Notes: generated by a model not told the origin, from the letters alone. Shown: positions 51,862-61,580, counted from the stretch's first letter. The stretch: DNA of 64,000 nt from Candidatus Poribacteria bacterium (GCA_958295815.1 OY282374.1:578856-642855); one strand, 5' to 3'. Translations and numbers: made by a program.

Positions 51862-52782
51862 TTAATCCCAAGACGAGAGATCTCTGTCCAATAATTCCGC
51901 TAATTGTTCGTTAAATGGTTTAAAGTACACCAACTGCTGTTCACGCGTTTGTGGATCAAGCGGTGGCGGGGTCCAATTCGTGTTCTCTTGTGGTTTTTCA
52001 TTCCAGTCGAGAATGGCTTTTCTCAGTTTATAAGCGGTGGCGTCTGGGACGAGTTTTCTGATCGCTTTTCTCAGTGGGTTGTGGGATGCCAGAAATTGCG
52101 TAAAGAAAAAGTTAAAGCGTTCCGAACGCGGCATAGTGGCTTGATTATGTCGTTCACCTATTGAAGGCTTGAAGTCGCTCCCGATATCGATGTGGTTAAA
52201 GATTTGTTGACAGACGGCTTCGGCATTTTCCTGCAAATCGTTGGTTAGGAAACAGTGGACACGGCTTGAACCGAATTGCGTTATCAAATTTTTGACATGC
52301 GGGTAATAGACGCCGTTGTACTGATAGGCACACTGTCGCCATTTAAACCAGTCTTCGTTCAGACGTGCTTCTTCAGCGGCAAGTGCTTCTTCGTAAGTCT
52401 GAATGTTTTCCCAACCTCTCCGCCGAGCCCACCAATAAGCGGAATAGGCACGTGCAACGGGCTCCCGTAAAAGAACAACGATGTGCATCTTAGGATTGTG
52501 TTCGTAAATCCGTTGCATAACTTCTGGTGAATGCATCACCATCACGTTTTTTGCGATGAGATGTTTATCTTTAATTTCGTCGGGCGCGTGTTCATCGGAA
52601 AAATATTTCGCGAAAGCCCATTCGTACCCTCGCGTGTACTCACGCTCTTGAAGGAAAAAAGTCATCTCTGATTGGGCATGGGTGTGAATATCTGGATGTT
52701 GTGCCAGGTAGCGAAGCAGGGAAGATGTCCCTGATTTTTGCGCGCCGACAATCATGAGTCGGATTTTTCCAAAGGTTTCCAT
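51862..52782 (-). CDS. Sulfotransferase domain protein (3)
   Basis: 306 residues of the NDST/heparan-type sulfotransferase class: LMIVGAQKSGTSSLLRYLAQHPDI is the PAPS loop with the catalytic Lys, and HIVVLLREPVARAYSAYWWARRRG the 3'-phosphate site. It ends LAELLDRDLSSWD, as in bacterial and animal glycan sulfotransferases. Its start overlaps the end of the fourth sulfotransferase by 31 bases. It is expected to sulfate a polysaccharide. Confidence 0.9.
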   Translation of the reverse strand: METFGKIRLMIVGAQKSGTSSLLRYLAQHPDIHTHAQSEMTFFLQEREYTRGYEWAFAKYFSDEHAPDEIKDKHLIAKNVMVMHSPEVMQRIYEHNPKMHIVVLLREPVARAYSAYWWARRRGWENIQTYEEALAAEEARLNEDWFKWRQCAYQYNGVYYPHVKNLITQFGSSRVHCFLTNDLQENAEAVCQQIFNHIDIGSDFKPSIGERHNQATMPRSERFNFFFTQFLASHNPLRKAIRKLVPDATAYKLRKAILDWNEKPQENTNWTPPPLDPQTREQQLVYFKPFNEQLAELLDRDLSSWD

Positions 52783-53690
52783 GGTAACGGTTTCCCAATT
52801 AATTCACTAAGAGCATGAGCATCGGGTTTGTAATAATCGATTAAACGGTGTTGGGTCTCTTCTGAAATCTGAATTTTCTGATTTGGTTGTGTGTTTAGAC
52901 GAAGATAAAGAGGCTCAATCGTCTTTCTGATTGTCCGCAACGGTGTGTGGATAATGGGTTTGTTATGGGTCCACTGTCGCAGTCGAAATCGGAAGTCTCG
53001 ATATTTCCGATGCAATTCAGAATTTCTCATGTTCTCGGAGCGATTTGTCACCTTAAAGGCGTAGTCGTTATAAAAATTGGCATCTATACCGGCAAAGTCG
53101 CATAAATCTGCCATAATATTTGACGGTTGCGCTGCCAGTTCCTCGTAAAAAAGGATATAGATGCGTTCTGGACCGAATTGGTTAAAATAGGGTTCCAAAT
53201 AGATAGTATAACAGCCCTGTTGAAGTGTTTGCAAGTATTGTTCTTCCTGTTCAGCTGGAGCGAAAAGCAGTTCAACATAGGCGTCGAAACTTAGCGTTTG
53301 TGGCAATTTACCGATCTGCTTTCCGAACCGATACCACGAAATTAATCTTGAAATGGGTTCACGGAGACTGAAGACTAACTTTGTGTGCGGTAGGGATGCC
53401 GCGATTCTCTCACGTGCTTTGTCGCAATACAGATAATCTGGCGTTGATTCGACACGTAGCTGCTTTTCATCGCTGTCAGGAAATAGAGAATCGTATTCTT
53501 CCACGTCTCCTTGATATCGGTATTTTGAAGGGAGCGGGTAATCAGTGCTGAGAAAGAAACGGGTTTCCTTGTAAGTGGCGGCGCAAGTAGCTGGATGGTC
53601 GGCAAGATAAGAAAACAACGACGTTGTTGCCGCCTTTGTAGTGCCTCCTACAATAAGGTAGTGGTAATCCTCAACCCTTTTCTTATCCAT
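52752..53690 (-). CDS. Sulfotransferase domain protein (4)
   Basis: 312 residues, a paralogue of the neighbour. The PAPS loop reads GGTTKAATTSLFSYLADHP, with the catalytic Lys kept and alanines where SG is usual. KLVFSLREPISRLISWYRFGK is the 3'-phosphate region, and YDSLFPDSDEKQLRVESTPDYLY is a substrate-side block typical of heparan-type enzymes. It probably acts on the same glycan. The ATG at 53690 lies about 55 bases after the flippase stop. Confidence 0.88.
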   Translation of the reverse strand: MDKKRVEDYHYLIVGGTTKAATTSLFSYLADHPATCAATYKETRFFLSTDYPLPSKYRYQGDVEEYDSLFPDSDEKQLRVESTPDYLYCDKARERIAASLPHTKLVFSLREPISRLISWYRFGKQIGKLPQTLSFDAYVELLFAPAEQEEQYLQTLQQGCYTIYLEPYFNQFGPERIYILFYEELAAQPSNIMADLCDFAGIDANFYNDYAFKVTNRSENMRNSELHRKYRDFRFRLRQWTHNKPIIHTPLRTIRKTIEPLYLRLNTQPNQKIQISEETQHRLIDYYKPDAHALSELIGKPLPWKPLEKSDS

Positions 53691-53746
53691 ATTTTCTATC
53701 TCTTTTTTCTCTGTATTTTAGTTGCAATGCGTTAATTGACAGCTAT

Positions 53747-55060
53747 CTAAAACCAAGAAACCTGTGTCCTTCGAAGAAGATACGTCAGACTTCCGACCGC
53801 AAGAAGTGCTGTGATTGATACAGCAAGTGCGATACCTGCGATACCCCATGTTTTGATCAATCCGTATGCCGCTACAAAATTGAGAAGTGCCATTGTCACC
53901 ATATTCGCAAAAACGAATCCGTACGCTTGTTGGGCGTAAAGTCCGGCGTTCAGCACAGGTATCAGACAGGAAAATGCCAGTCCGGTGCCGAGCCAAAAGA
54001 GGAGTTGTCCTATCAATTCAATAGAGGTTTGATCGATTGTGCCTCTCCCATACAAGATCCAACTGATTTTTCCGTGAAATATCAGCAAGATTAGTGCTAT
54101 TGGGATTCCGATGAGTATCGTGGTGCGTACATTTCGATTGAGTGTGTGCCCTAATTTTTGTTTGTTATTTGCGGCGTCGTCTGTTGCCATGTCAGGTAAA
54201 CCTGTTGTTGCAATACTAATACCGATAAGAGTTTGTAATGCCGAGAAGATCTGGAAGGCACATTTATAGAGTGTAATAGCACCGCCTCCAAGCTGCGAGA
54301 TAAGGTATATCTCAACCAACAAACGGTTTGTGATTTGTCGAGTTGCGAAACCGAGTGTTGGTAACGTAACCGTATTTTTCAAGGAGCGCAGGCTATTCAC
54401 AGAGATGCCTGTGAGTGCATACCGGTGTCCAGTTCGATACGTTCCGATGCACAACCATCCAAAGTATGCAGCAAAGCCTCCTGTATACGCCGCCGCAATC
54501 CAGTTTTCAAGGTTTTCGGTATTCCATAGGACTAAAAATATAAGTGCTGCAGTACCGGCGGGTAGCGCGTTTCGGAAGGCAACCGTTTTAAAACGTTGTC
54601 GGCTGTTCAGGAAAGCACCCAGGACCGTGCTACCACTTCCAAAAATAAGAAGCGGCGCACACAGTCGCAACACGGTCGTTCCGGTTTGTATATCAATAGT
54701 CGATTTCGATAGTAGCACACGGGTTATCCATGGCGCGAAAAGTTCGACTAAGATAAAAATTCCGAAACCGATGGCGAGCAAAGAGAACAGGAGACTATTG
54801 GTGAAATGTCGGTATTCTGTGCGATTCATCTCCTTTTCGCGTGAAACAAAGAGTGGGACCAGGCTAAATTTAGCACCTTCTCGGACGATTGTATCGACGA
54901 CCAACACAACCGTCAATGCCGTAGTGAGTGCGTCCGCTGTATCACTGAAGCCGAACCGCTTGGGAATCAACAAGACACGGACGAGGAGGCTCAATCCCAT
55001 TCCAGCAAACGTAATTACCATTACCCAAAAAGTCTTATGCTGTAGAAGTTTTTTGATCAT
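53747..55060 (-). CDS. MurJ/Wzx-like lipid-linked polysaccharide flippase (MOP superfamily)
   Basis: 437 residues from the ATG at 55060 (MIKKLLQHKTFW); the TTG at 55099 would overlap the epimerase. About twelve to fourteen membrane segments. RVLLIPKRFGFSDTADALTTAL near the N-terminus resembles MurJ. The protein carries lipid-linked units across the inner membrane. In this locus the cargo is more likely the polysaccharide repeat unit than lipid II. The epimerase gene precedes it by 29 bases. Confidence 0.82.
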   Translation of the reverse strand: MIKKLLQHKTFWVMVITFAGMGLSLLVRVLLIPKRFGFSDTADALTTALTVVLVVDTIVREGAKFSLVPLFVSREKEMNRTEYRHFTNSLLFSLLAIGFGIFILVELFAPWITRVLLSKSTIDIQTGTTVLRLCAPLLIFGSGSTVLGAFLNSRQRFKTVAFRNALPAGTAALIFLVLWNTENLENWIAAAYTGGFAAYFGWLCIGTYRTGHRYALTGISVNSLRSLKNTVTLPTLGFATRQITNRLLVEIYLISQLGGGAITLYKCAFQIFSALQTLIGISIATTGLPDMATDDAANNKQKLGHTLNRNVRTTILIGIPIALILLIFHGKISWILYGRGTIDQTSIELIGQLLFWLGTGLAFSCLIPVLNAGLYAQQAYGFVFANMVTMALLNFVAAYGLIKTWGIAGIALAVSITALLAVGSLTYLLRRTQVSWF

Positions 55061-55089
55061 GGTAATCTTCGAGCCGAATCTGGACGGAC

Positions 55090-56085
55090 TTACTTCCAAC
55101 TATCGGGGAGATTTTTACGGATTTCAATATCAGTAAACGGACCAGAAGTTCGTGGCCCAACAGATTCTGCCCAAGCCGCCATTCTACCCAAACCGTCTGG
55201 AAGTTCTACCTTTGATGTGTCTCCGAAAACGCCTTGGAATTTTTCATGTGAGCAATAGGCGTGTTTTACCTCTTCTCTGGCACGCACATTGATGACACTG
55301 ACCTCTTTTCCCATTGCTGTCATCACCAAATCTGCCAATTCATTGACGCTCACATGTTTGTCGGAACCGACATTAAAAACCTCGCCCGAGGCTTCCGGGA
55401 TATCCACAGCGCGAACGATATGTGGTGCGACATCGGCGATGTGCGTGAAAGCGCGCGTCTGTTCTCCGTCTCCAAAGATTACCAAAGGATCTTCTTGCAT
55501 GATGTTGTTCATGAAAATGCCGATGACGTTTCGGTACTTGTCACCAATGTTCTGGAGTTCGCCGTAGACATTATGCGGTCGAAAGATGGTATAATCCAAA
55601 CCGAAGAGCCGTTTGGAGACAGCGAGTTCCTGTTCCACGGCGTATTTGGCGATGCCATAAGAATCTTCCGGCATAGGTTGAAGTCCTTCATGCATTGGAA
55701 GCTGGTTCTCACCATATACAGCAATAGAGGAAGTAAACACAAAGCGTTTGACGTTATAGTTTATGGCAGCGTTTATGAGGTTTACGCTCCCGATGAGGTT
55801 GTTCTGATAATTGAATCGCTTGATAAAGTGACTCAATCCCTCTGCTGCATAAGCGGCGAGATGATAGATGTAATCGAATTGATGCTGTTCACAGAGTTGG
55901 TTTATCAGCGAAGCATCGAGTATGCTTCCTTCGACAAAGGTTACAGCCGGATTGAGATTCTCACGGAAGCCGCCGCTTAGATCGTCAAGTGCAACGACGT
56001 CTGTATTTCCTTGGCGAAGGAGTTCGTTAATGACATGCGCGCCCATGAAGCCCGCACCACCTGTGACTAATGCTTTTCTTCTCAT
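55090..56085 (-). CDS. NAD-dependent sugar epimerase/dehydratase (extended SDR)
   Basis: 331 residues from the ATG at 56085 (MRRKALVTGGAGFMGAHV). The GxxGxxG loop is TGGAGFMG. The catalytic Ser is in FTSSIAVYG, and the Tyr-x3-Lys is YGIAKYAVE. FRPHNVYGELQN and FIMNNI-type segments are as in GalE-like enzymes. It should interconvert a UDP-sugar for the polysaccharide. It is the first gene of the long operon running to the second sulfotransferase or beyond. The exact sugar is not evident. Confidence 0.9.
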   Translation of the reverse strand: MRRKALVTGGAGFMGAHVINELLRQGNTDVVALDDLSGGFRENLNPAVTFVEGSILDASLINQLCEQHQFDYIYHLAAYAAEGLSHFIKRFNYQNNLIGSVNLINAAINYNVKRFVFTSSIAVYGENQLPMHEGLQPMPEDSYGIAKYAVEQELAVSKRLFGLDYTIFRPHNVYGELQNIGDKYRNVIGIFMNNIMQEDPLVIFGDGEQTRAFTHIADVAPHIVRAVDIPEASGEVFNVGSDKHVSVNELADLVMTAMGKEVSVINVRAREEVKHAYCSHEKFQGVFGDTSKVELPDGLGRMAAWAESVGPRTSGPFTDIEIRKNLPDSWK

Positions 56086-56395
56086 GTTTTTAATAAAGAT
56101 TGCTATTCCAGTCCTATTAACTGCTAATGAAGAGGTGTCTGGGCACAATGCCCGAAATTATTATTTTACGCCATGAGTTGTTCTGTCTGTTTGAGTGTCG
56201 GAATAGTCAATTTGTGATGTACACTCAGCTTGCTACCTACTCACTCAATTCGTTCTTGTCATTCCTTTGTGTAGCGTTCCGTAATATCTCTTCAATCTTT
56301 TTGTGAACGGAACGAATCAAAACAATACCGGCATCTGCGATGAAATTGGTCTGGTTTGTTAATCAGAAGACGAATACCGCTGGCGTAATTTGGTA
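56086..56395. other. Intergenic stretch without recognised gene
   Basis: No reading frame with a ribosome site and no clear terminator. It should contain the promoter of the polysaccharide operon (minus strand) but no strong box pair is visible. Confidence 0.35.
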
Positions 56396-58525
56396 TTACT
56401 TGCGAATGAGCATTTTACCAGTAGCCATAAAATCACCAGCAGTGAGTGTATAGAAATAGACCCCACTTGCAACGGATTCACCCAACGCATTGCGGCCATC
56501 CCAGTACACCGCACGGGATTTGCTGTGGTACACACCAGCAGGCAGGTGCCCTAACTCCAACGTCCGAACAAGTTTTCCATCCGCAGAATGGATAAAAATG
56601 TTAACCGCTGCAGGTTTCGCCAACTGATACGGTATCCAAGTTTCAGGATTAAATGGATTCGGATAGTTCGCCAGGAGTGCAGTCTCTTGCGGCATCACCT
56701 CCGTGAGGGTAAGAGCTGCTAAGAGCTGCTCCAGAACAGCAATCCCTTTTTGCGTATACGGCTCTTGTATATTAAGCTGCTTGGCGAGTTGTAACCACTG
56801 CGTGAGTTTCTCGGTAGTGAGGTTGGCGGTCTCGGGGGTCTGTTTCGTGAGGGTGGGTGCGGCAGCCGTGGCATCTATCTCCGCGGCGACGGCGACCAGG
56901 TCTGATACATTAACGATTCCATCGCTGTTGACGTCTGGATAGATGTTAGAACTGGCGGCATCCGCAAAATCGGGATTGTTATAGTTGGATGCGATTAAGG
57001 CGAGATCTAGTATATTTACAACTCCATCGCGGTTCACATCTACTGACATAGTGAGTGAATCTGTGTAATATTCCTCAAGGTTCCCAATCAACCCAGCGAT
57101 CGGTGAGAAATCCGATATCTCGTTTTCCCTAAGATCCAGCACGCTGAGATTTATCAGATCTTTGAGAGGAGACACATCCGATATTTGGTTATCCCTAAGA
57201 TCCAGTTCCATCAGGTTTAGCAACGCACTGAGAGGAGACAAATCTGATACTTGGTTGCCATCCAGATCCAGCACTATCAGTTTTGTCTTATTGTTGAGCG
57301 CAGACAAGTCCGCTATTTTGTTGTCGTCAAGATCCAGATCTTCGAGATTTTTCAAGGCACTGAGGGGAGATATATCCGTTATTTGGTTATCGTGAAGATC
57401 CAGAATTTTCAGGTGCCTCATACGGCTGAGTGGCGATATATCTGATATTTGGTTTTCATCAAGATCTACATTTCTCAGTTGTGTTGAATTTGTGAGAGCG
57501 GATATGTCTATTATTTGGTTGTCGTCCAGATCCAACACTGTCAAACTTCTGAAGGAAGTGAATGCAGATATATCCGATAGTTGGTTTTTGTGGAGTTTCA
57601 GAACTTTCAGTCTCCTCAGATCTTTGAGAGAAGACACATCTGATATTTGGTTGTTGTGAGCATCTAAGCGCCACAGGTTTATCGAATCTTTGACAGGAGA
57701 TATATCTACTATTTTATTATCATCAATATCCAGATTTTTTAGTTTTCTCAAATATTTGAGTGATGATATATCCACTATTTGGTTGTCAGAAAGATCCAGT
57801 ACAGTAAGATTTATTAAATCTTTGACAGAAGATGCGTCCGTTATTTGATTTTCATCAAGGTCCAGATTGTCCAGTTTTGTAAGATTTTTTAGAGGGGACA
57901 TATCCGATACCTTATTGGTTTCAAGATCAAGGTATGTCAAATTTATCAAATTTTCGAGTGGAGACACATCCGCTATCTCATGATTGTACCCAAGGCGAAG
58001 GTATGTAAGTTTTGTAAGATTTTTCAGTGGCGACAAATCCGATATCCGATTTCCTCTAAGATTTAGCGAAGTTAGGTTTGTTAAATCTTGGAGTGCGGAC
58101 ACATCTGATATCTTCCGAAAACTGCGTGTTAGATCATGACGGTAGAGATCCAGCACGGTAAGACTTGTCAGACCTTTGAGAGGCGATACATCCACTATCC
58201 GATTGCGGCCAAGATGCAGCTCTTTCAGATTAGTGGCAAACTCAATACCGGTTAGATCGAAAATACGGGATTCTGGTGCCTCAAGCAATTCCAGACTCGC
58301 CATTTCCGCTTGGGTGATGTCTGTCCCCGCTTCTTTGTCGAGTACTAACTCAAGAGCAGCGCGAAGGCCCGGATCCGGGATGTCAACAGTCTGTGCGGTT
58401 GCCATCCAGTGCGGTGTTAAAAAGAGCGCGCACGCCGTAAAAATCAGACTGACAAGGTGTACAAGTCCACAGTTCTGCTTTGAAGGTAGTGTGTGGGTTG
58501 ATATGATATATGTGACAAGTTTCAA
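56396..58525 (-). CDS. Secreted leucine-rich repeat protein with dockerin-like loops and sorting-type C-terminus (1)
   Basis: 709 residues from TTG at 58525, with AAGGAG ten bases before it. Signal peptide ends near MATAQT. An LRR cap (IPDPGLRAALELVLDKEAG) leads into about 17-18 repeats of 22 residues (LTxLDLxxNxIxDISPLKxL), as in internalins. EF-hand-like loops DVNRDGVVNILDL and DVNSDGIVNVSDL lie at about 494-549, and the NYPNPFNPETW domain at about 620-709. An adhesion or protein-binding role at the surface is likely. It is a tandem paralogue of the next gene and shares its TTG start. Confidence 0.88.
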   Translation of the reverse strand: MKLVTYIISTHTLPSKQNCGLVHLVSLIFTACALFLTPHWMATAQTVDIPDPGLRAALELVLDKEAGTDITQAEMASLELLEAPESRIFDLTGIEFATNLKELHLGRNRIVDVSPLKGLTSLTVLDLYRHDLTRSFRKISDVSALQDLTNLTSLNLRGNRISDLSPLKNLTKLTYLRLGYNHEIADVSPLENLINLTYLDLETNKVSDMSPLKNLTKLDNLDLDENQITDASSVKDLINLTVLDLSDNQIVDISSLKYLRKLKNLDIDDNKIVDISPVKDSINLWRLDAHNNQISDVSSLKDLRRLKVLKLHKNQLSDISAFTSFRSLTVLDLDDNQIIDISALTNSTQLRNVDLDENQISDISPLSRMRHLKILDLHDNQITDISPLSALKNLEDLDLDDNKIADLSALNNKTKLIVLDLDGNQVSDLSPLSALLNLMELDLRDNQISDVSPLKDLINLSVLDLRENEISDFSPIAGLIGNLEEYYTDSLTMSVDVNRDGVVNILDLALIASNYNNPDFADAASSNIYPDVNSDGIVNVSDLVAVAAEIDATAAAPTLTKQTPETANLTTEKLTQWLQLAKQLNIQEPYTQKGIAVLEQLLAALTLTEVMPQETALLANYPNPFNPETWIPYQLAKPAAVNIFIHSADGKLVRTLELGHLPAGVYHSKSRAVYWDGRNALGESVASGVYFYTLTAGDFMATGKMLIRK

Positions 58526-58652
58526 AAGATGTATACTCCTTTATCTTGATTAACGGACGTGCATAGTAAGCGTGAATGTAGTCAAAGTAGTTCTTATCTC
58601 GCCTTCATTTTCGAGAAGATTCGGTTACTCAGATACTCTGACGAATTTGGTA

Positions 58653-60455
58653 TTACTTGCGAATGAGCATTTTACCAGTAGCCATGAAATCACCAGCAGT
58701 AAACGTGTAGAAATAGACCCCACTCGCAACTGGCTCACCCAACTTATTCCGACCATCCCAATACGCCGCACGGGATTTGCTGTGGTATGCGCCAGCAGAC
58801 AAATGCCCTAACGCTAACGTCCGAACAAGTTTTCCGTCCGCAGCATGAATAAAAATGTTAACCGCTGTAGGTTTTGCCAACTGATACGGTATCCATGTCT
58901 CAGGGTTAAAGGGATTTGGATAATTCGCCAGCAATGTTGTCTCTTGTGGCATCATCTCCGCGAGGATCAAAGCTGCTAAGAGCTGTTCGAGGACAGTAAT
59001 CCCTTTTTGCATGTGTGGTTCTTGTGTATTGAGCTGCTTGGCGAGCCGTATCCATTGTGTAAGCTTCTCGGTAGTGAAGTTGGATGTTTCTACTGGATTT
59101 TCGCTGAGTATGGGTGCAGCAGCCGTGGCATCTATCTCCGCAGCGACGGCAACCAAGTCTGACACATCAACAATTCCATCACCGTTGGTGTCCAGATAGA
59201 TGTCGAAACTAGCGAAATCCGCGAAGTCAGGATTACGATAGTTGAGGGCAACTAAGATGAGGTCCGACACATTTACAATCCCGTCTCGGTTTACATCCTC
59301 CGACTTGATAAGCGGATTTGTTTGGTCGATAGTTTGGTTACTGGTATCATATTTTTCCAGATTCCCTGTCAATCCGGCGAGCGAGGAAAAATCCGATATA
59401 TGATTGTCGCTGAGATCGAGCATTGTTAGGTTTATCAAGTCTTTGAGAGGGGAAACATCCGATATCGCGTTGCTATGAAGATCCAGTTTTGTAAGTTCGC
59501 TCAAGTCTTTGAGAGGGGACAGATCCGATATTTGGTTATCGTACAGCTTCAGTACCCGCAAATTTGTCAAATATTTGAGAGCGGAGATATCCGATACCTG
59601 ATTCTCGTGGAATCTCAGTATCCTCAGGTTTGTCAAATATTTGAGCGGAGACATATCGGATATTTCGTTGCCATGAAGATTCAGAGAGGTCAGGTTCGTC
59701 AAATATTTGAGCGAGGACATATCGGATATTTTGTTGTCGTTAATATTTAGGAATGTCAGGTTCGTCAAATATTTGAGCGGAGACATATCTGTAATTCTGT
59801 TGTCGTCAAGATGCAGTTCTGTCAGATTTGTCAAATCTTTGAGTAAAGACACATCCGTTATCCTGTTGTCGTCAAGATTTAGGAATGTAAGTGTTGTGAG
59901 GTCTTTGAGTGGTGATAGATCCGATATTTCGTTGTACCCAATATGCAAATATGTGAGCATTGTCAAATATTTGAGCGGGGACATATCCGATATTCGATTC
60001 CCTCTAAGAGAGAGGTGTCTCAGATTTATTAGATTTTTGAGAGGAGACACATCCAATATTCTCTGGTTGCGGTGAAGATCGAGGTGGGTCAGGTTCGTCA
60101 AATCTTTAAGTGGAGAAACGTCCGATATTTCGTTGAGACCCAATTGCAGCTGTGTCAAATTGGTGGCAGACTCAAGACCTGTTAGATCGCGAATGCCTGA
60201 TTCAATTGTCTCAAGGGATTCCAAACTCGCCATCTCTACTTCGGTGATGTCGCTACCCACCTCTTTCCCCAGTGCTGACTCAAGAACAGTACGAAGGTTG
60301 GGATCCGGGATGTGGACGGTCTGTGCGGTTGCTATCCGGTGTGGGAGGAAAAAGAACACGCACGCAGTAAAAATCAGGCTTACGACTTGGAGAAATCTGA
60401 TGTTTTGCCTTTCGGGGTTTGTATGCACTGGCTCGGTATATGTGAGAAATCTCAA
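58653..60455 (-). CDS. Secreted leucine-rich repeat protein with dockerin-like loops and sorting-type C-terminus (2)
   Basis: 600 residues from TTG at 60455. AAGGAG stands exactly ten bases before it, as in the paralogue, and the codons after the TTG align (LRFLTYT with MKLVTYI). A longer frame reaches 60584 but lacks support. Signal peptide around VVSLIFTACVFFFLPH, about 13 LRRs of the SPLKxLTNLTxLxL type, EF-hand-like loops at about 386-441, and the NYPNPFNPETW domain at about 511-600. It differs from its sister mainly in repeat number. Exported, calcium-binding, likely an adhesion or scaffold protein. Confidence 0.88.
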   Translation of the reverse strand: MRFLTYTEPVHTNPERQNIRFLQVVSLIFTACVFFFLPHRIATAQTVHIPDPNLRTVLESALGKEVGSDITEVEMASLESLETIESGIRDLTGLESATNLTQLQLGLNEISDVSPLKDLTNLTHLDLHRNQRILDVSPLKNLINLRHLSLRGNRISDMSPLKYLTMLTYLHIGYNEISDLSPLKDLTTLTFLNLDDNRITDVSLLKDLTNLTELHLDDNRITDMSPLKYLTNLTFLNINDNKISDMSSLKYLTNLTSLNLHGNEISDMSPLKYLTNLRILRFHENQVSDISALKYLTNLRVLKLYDNQISDLSPLKDLSELTKLDLHSNAISDVSPLKDLINLTMLDLSDNHISDFSSLAGLTGNLEKYDTSNQTIDQTNPLIKSEDVNRDGIVNVSDLILVALNYRNPDFADFASFDIYLDTNGDGIVDVSDLVAVAAEIDATAAAPILSENPVETSNFTTEKLTQWIRLAKQLNTQEPHMQKGITVLEQLLAALILAEMMPQETTLLANYPNPFNPETWIPYQLAKPTAVNIFIHAADGKLVRTLALGHLSAGAYHSKSRAAYWDGRNKLGEPVASGVYFYTFTAGDFMATGKMLIRK

Positions 60456-60634
60456 GAAATCTACACTCCTTCGTTTAGATGAACTGACATTCCGCATTAG
60501 GGGACGATGGTTTCCCAATTGTTGTATAAAATTTGAATGCCGCGAGGTTGTAGGAACGCGTTTATTGCGCATTACAATGGGCAATAAGTCGCCGAATCTA
60601 CGATTCCACGCGGCGGATCTGTTACCTTAGTAGG

Positions 60635-61315
60635 CTATTGTGTCATATTTGGGGCTCCAGGAGTCGCTGCTACAACTTGAAAATCGCCGGTGCCATTCGG
60701 CAAACGTCCAAGGGCAGTGTCTGTCTCCTGCTCTCCAAATGTGACGCTATCCAGCACTGGGTTGCCTTCTGCATCAGTACCCACGAGCGTGAGGGTTTCA
60801 CCACTTTTAGACAGTTTGAAATTGGCATGCAACCCTTCTAGGTCGTCTTCGTCTTCATCTAACCACACAATCAGGTAGCCGTTTGCTGAAATCTCGGTGT
60901 TTTCAGGAAACACCCATTTCGTAGGTTCGTCTTCTTTGTCACTAAGATACAGTCCAGTGAGCATTACAGCACTATCAGTAAGATTGTACAGCTCAACCCA
61001 ATCGTCATAGTCACCTTGTGGGTCAGGGACGGTATTGTCGTTGTCTGCCATCAGTTCGTTAATAACAACAGAGGTACCCATCATAGATGGGTCGGTCATA
61101 TCTGTCATTTCCATCATCTCACTGGGTTCCATAGTCTCAACAGGTTCCATAGTCTCAACGGGTTCCATAGTCTCAACAGGTTCCATAGTCTCAACAGGTT
61201 CCATCGTCTCTTCATCCGGCATAACCGGTCCGACTACTTGTTGTACGCGATCGCAGGATATAAAGGCAACACAACTAATTAAAACAACAATTAGAAGTGT
61301 TTGGCATTTTGGCAT
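60635..61315 (-). CDS. Lamin-tail-domain lipoprotein with ETMEPV repeats
   Basis: 226 residues. Signal peptide with a lipobox (VAFISC, C about 21). A linker of four to five ETMEPV repeats follows (residues about 36-65), encoded by an 18-bp minisatellite. Residues about 80-226 are a lamin-tail (LTD) beta-sandwich: VVINELMADNDNTVPDPQGDYDDWVELYNL, TGLYLSDKEDEPTKWVFPENTEI, GEQETDTALGRLPNGTGDFQ and ATPGAPN. The domain is common in exported bacterial proteins and may bind DNA, protein or surface. AAGGAGC precedes the ATG. Stands alone. Confidence 0.85.
   Translation of the reverse strand: MPKCQTLLIVVLISCVAFISCDRVQQVVGPVMPDEETMEPVETMEPVETMEPVETMEPVETMEPSEMMEMTDMTDPSMMGTSVVINELMADNDNTVPDPQGDYDDWVELYNLTDSAVMLTGLYLSDKEDEPTKWVFPENTEISANGYLIVWLDEDEDDLEGLHANFKLSKSGETLTLVGTDAEGNPVLDSVTFGEQETDTALGRLPNGTGDFQVVAATPGAPNMTQ
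61125..61210. repeat. 18-bp in-frame minisatellite in the lamin-tail lipoprotein gene
   Basis: GGTTCCATAGTCTCAACA (plus strand) is repeated four times from 61125 to 61196 with one base change, plus a partial fifth. It encodes the hexapeptide ETMEPV, so copy-number changes would not shift the frame. Confidence 0.88.
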
Positions 61316-61580
61316 TGTTAATGCTCCTTATTTAAAAAAATTATATTGGAAAGTTTACAAAGGGTTGGATATCTATTTGTAAGACGCTAAAGTGACAAAA
61401 TTCATTCACTTTAGATGATACTCTGCAGTATACAACCACACCATAAATTATACCATATTTGGTCTTAATTTTCAAAAATTTTTTGCTGGTTAGTGGTTTT
61501 CTACAAATCATCTCATCAATGGTTTGTCGAGCTGAAGCACGGAGACAGTATCTAACAAAATCTGATTTAACGGACCGACT

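Noticed and set aside
54330..55136. Open frame of 268 codons on the plus strand opposite the flippase gene
   Set aside because: It is an antisense shadow of a clear membrane protein gene. It is basic, has no membrane or domain pattern and no ribosome site.
55261..55980. Open frame of 239 codons on the plus strand opposite the epimerase gene
   Set aside because: Antisense shadow of an SDR gene with intact cofactor and catalytic motifs; no family resemblance of its own.
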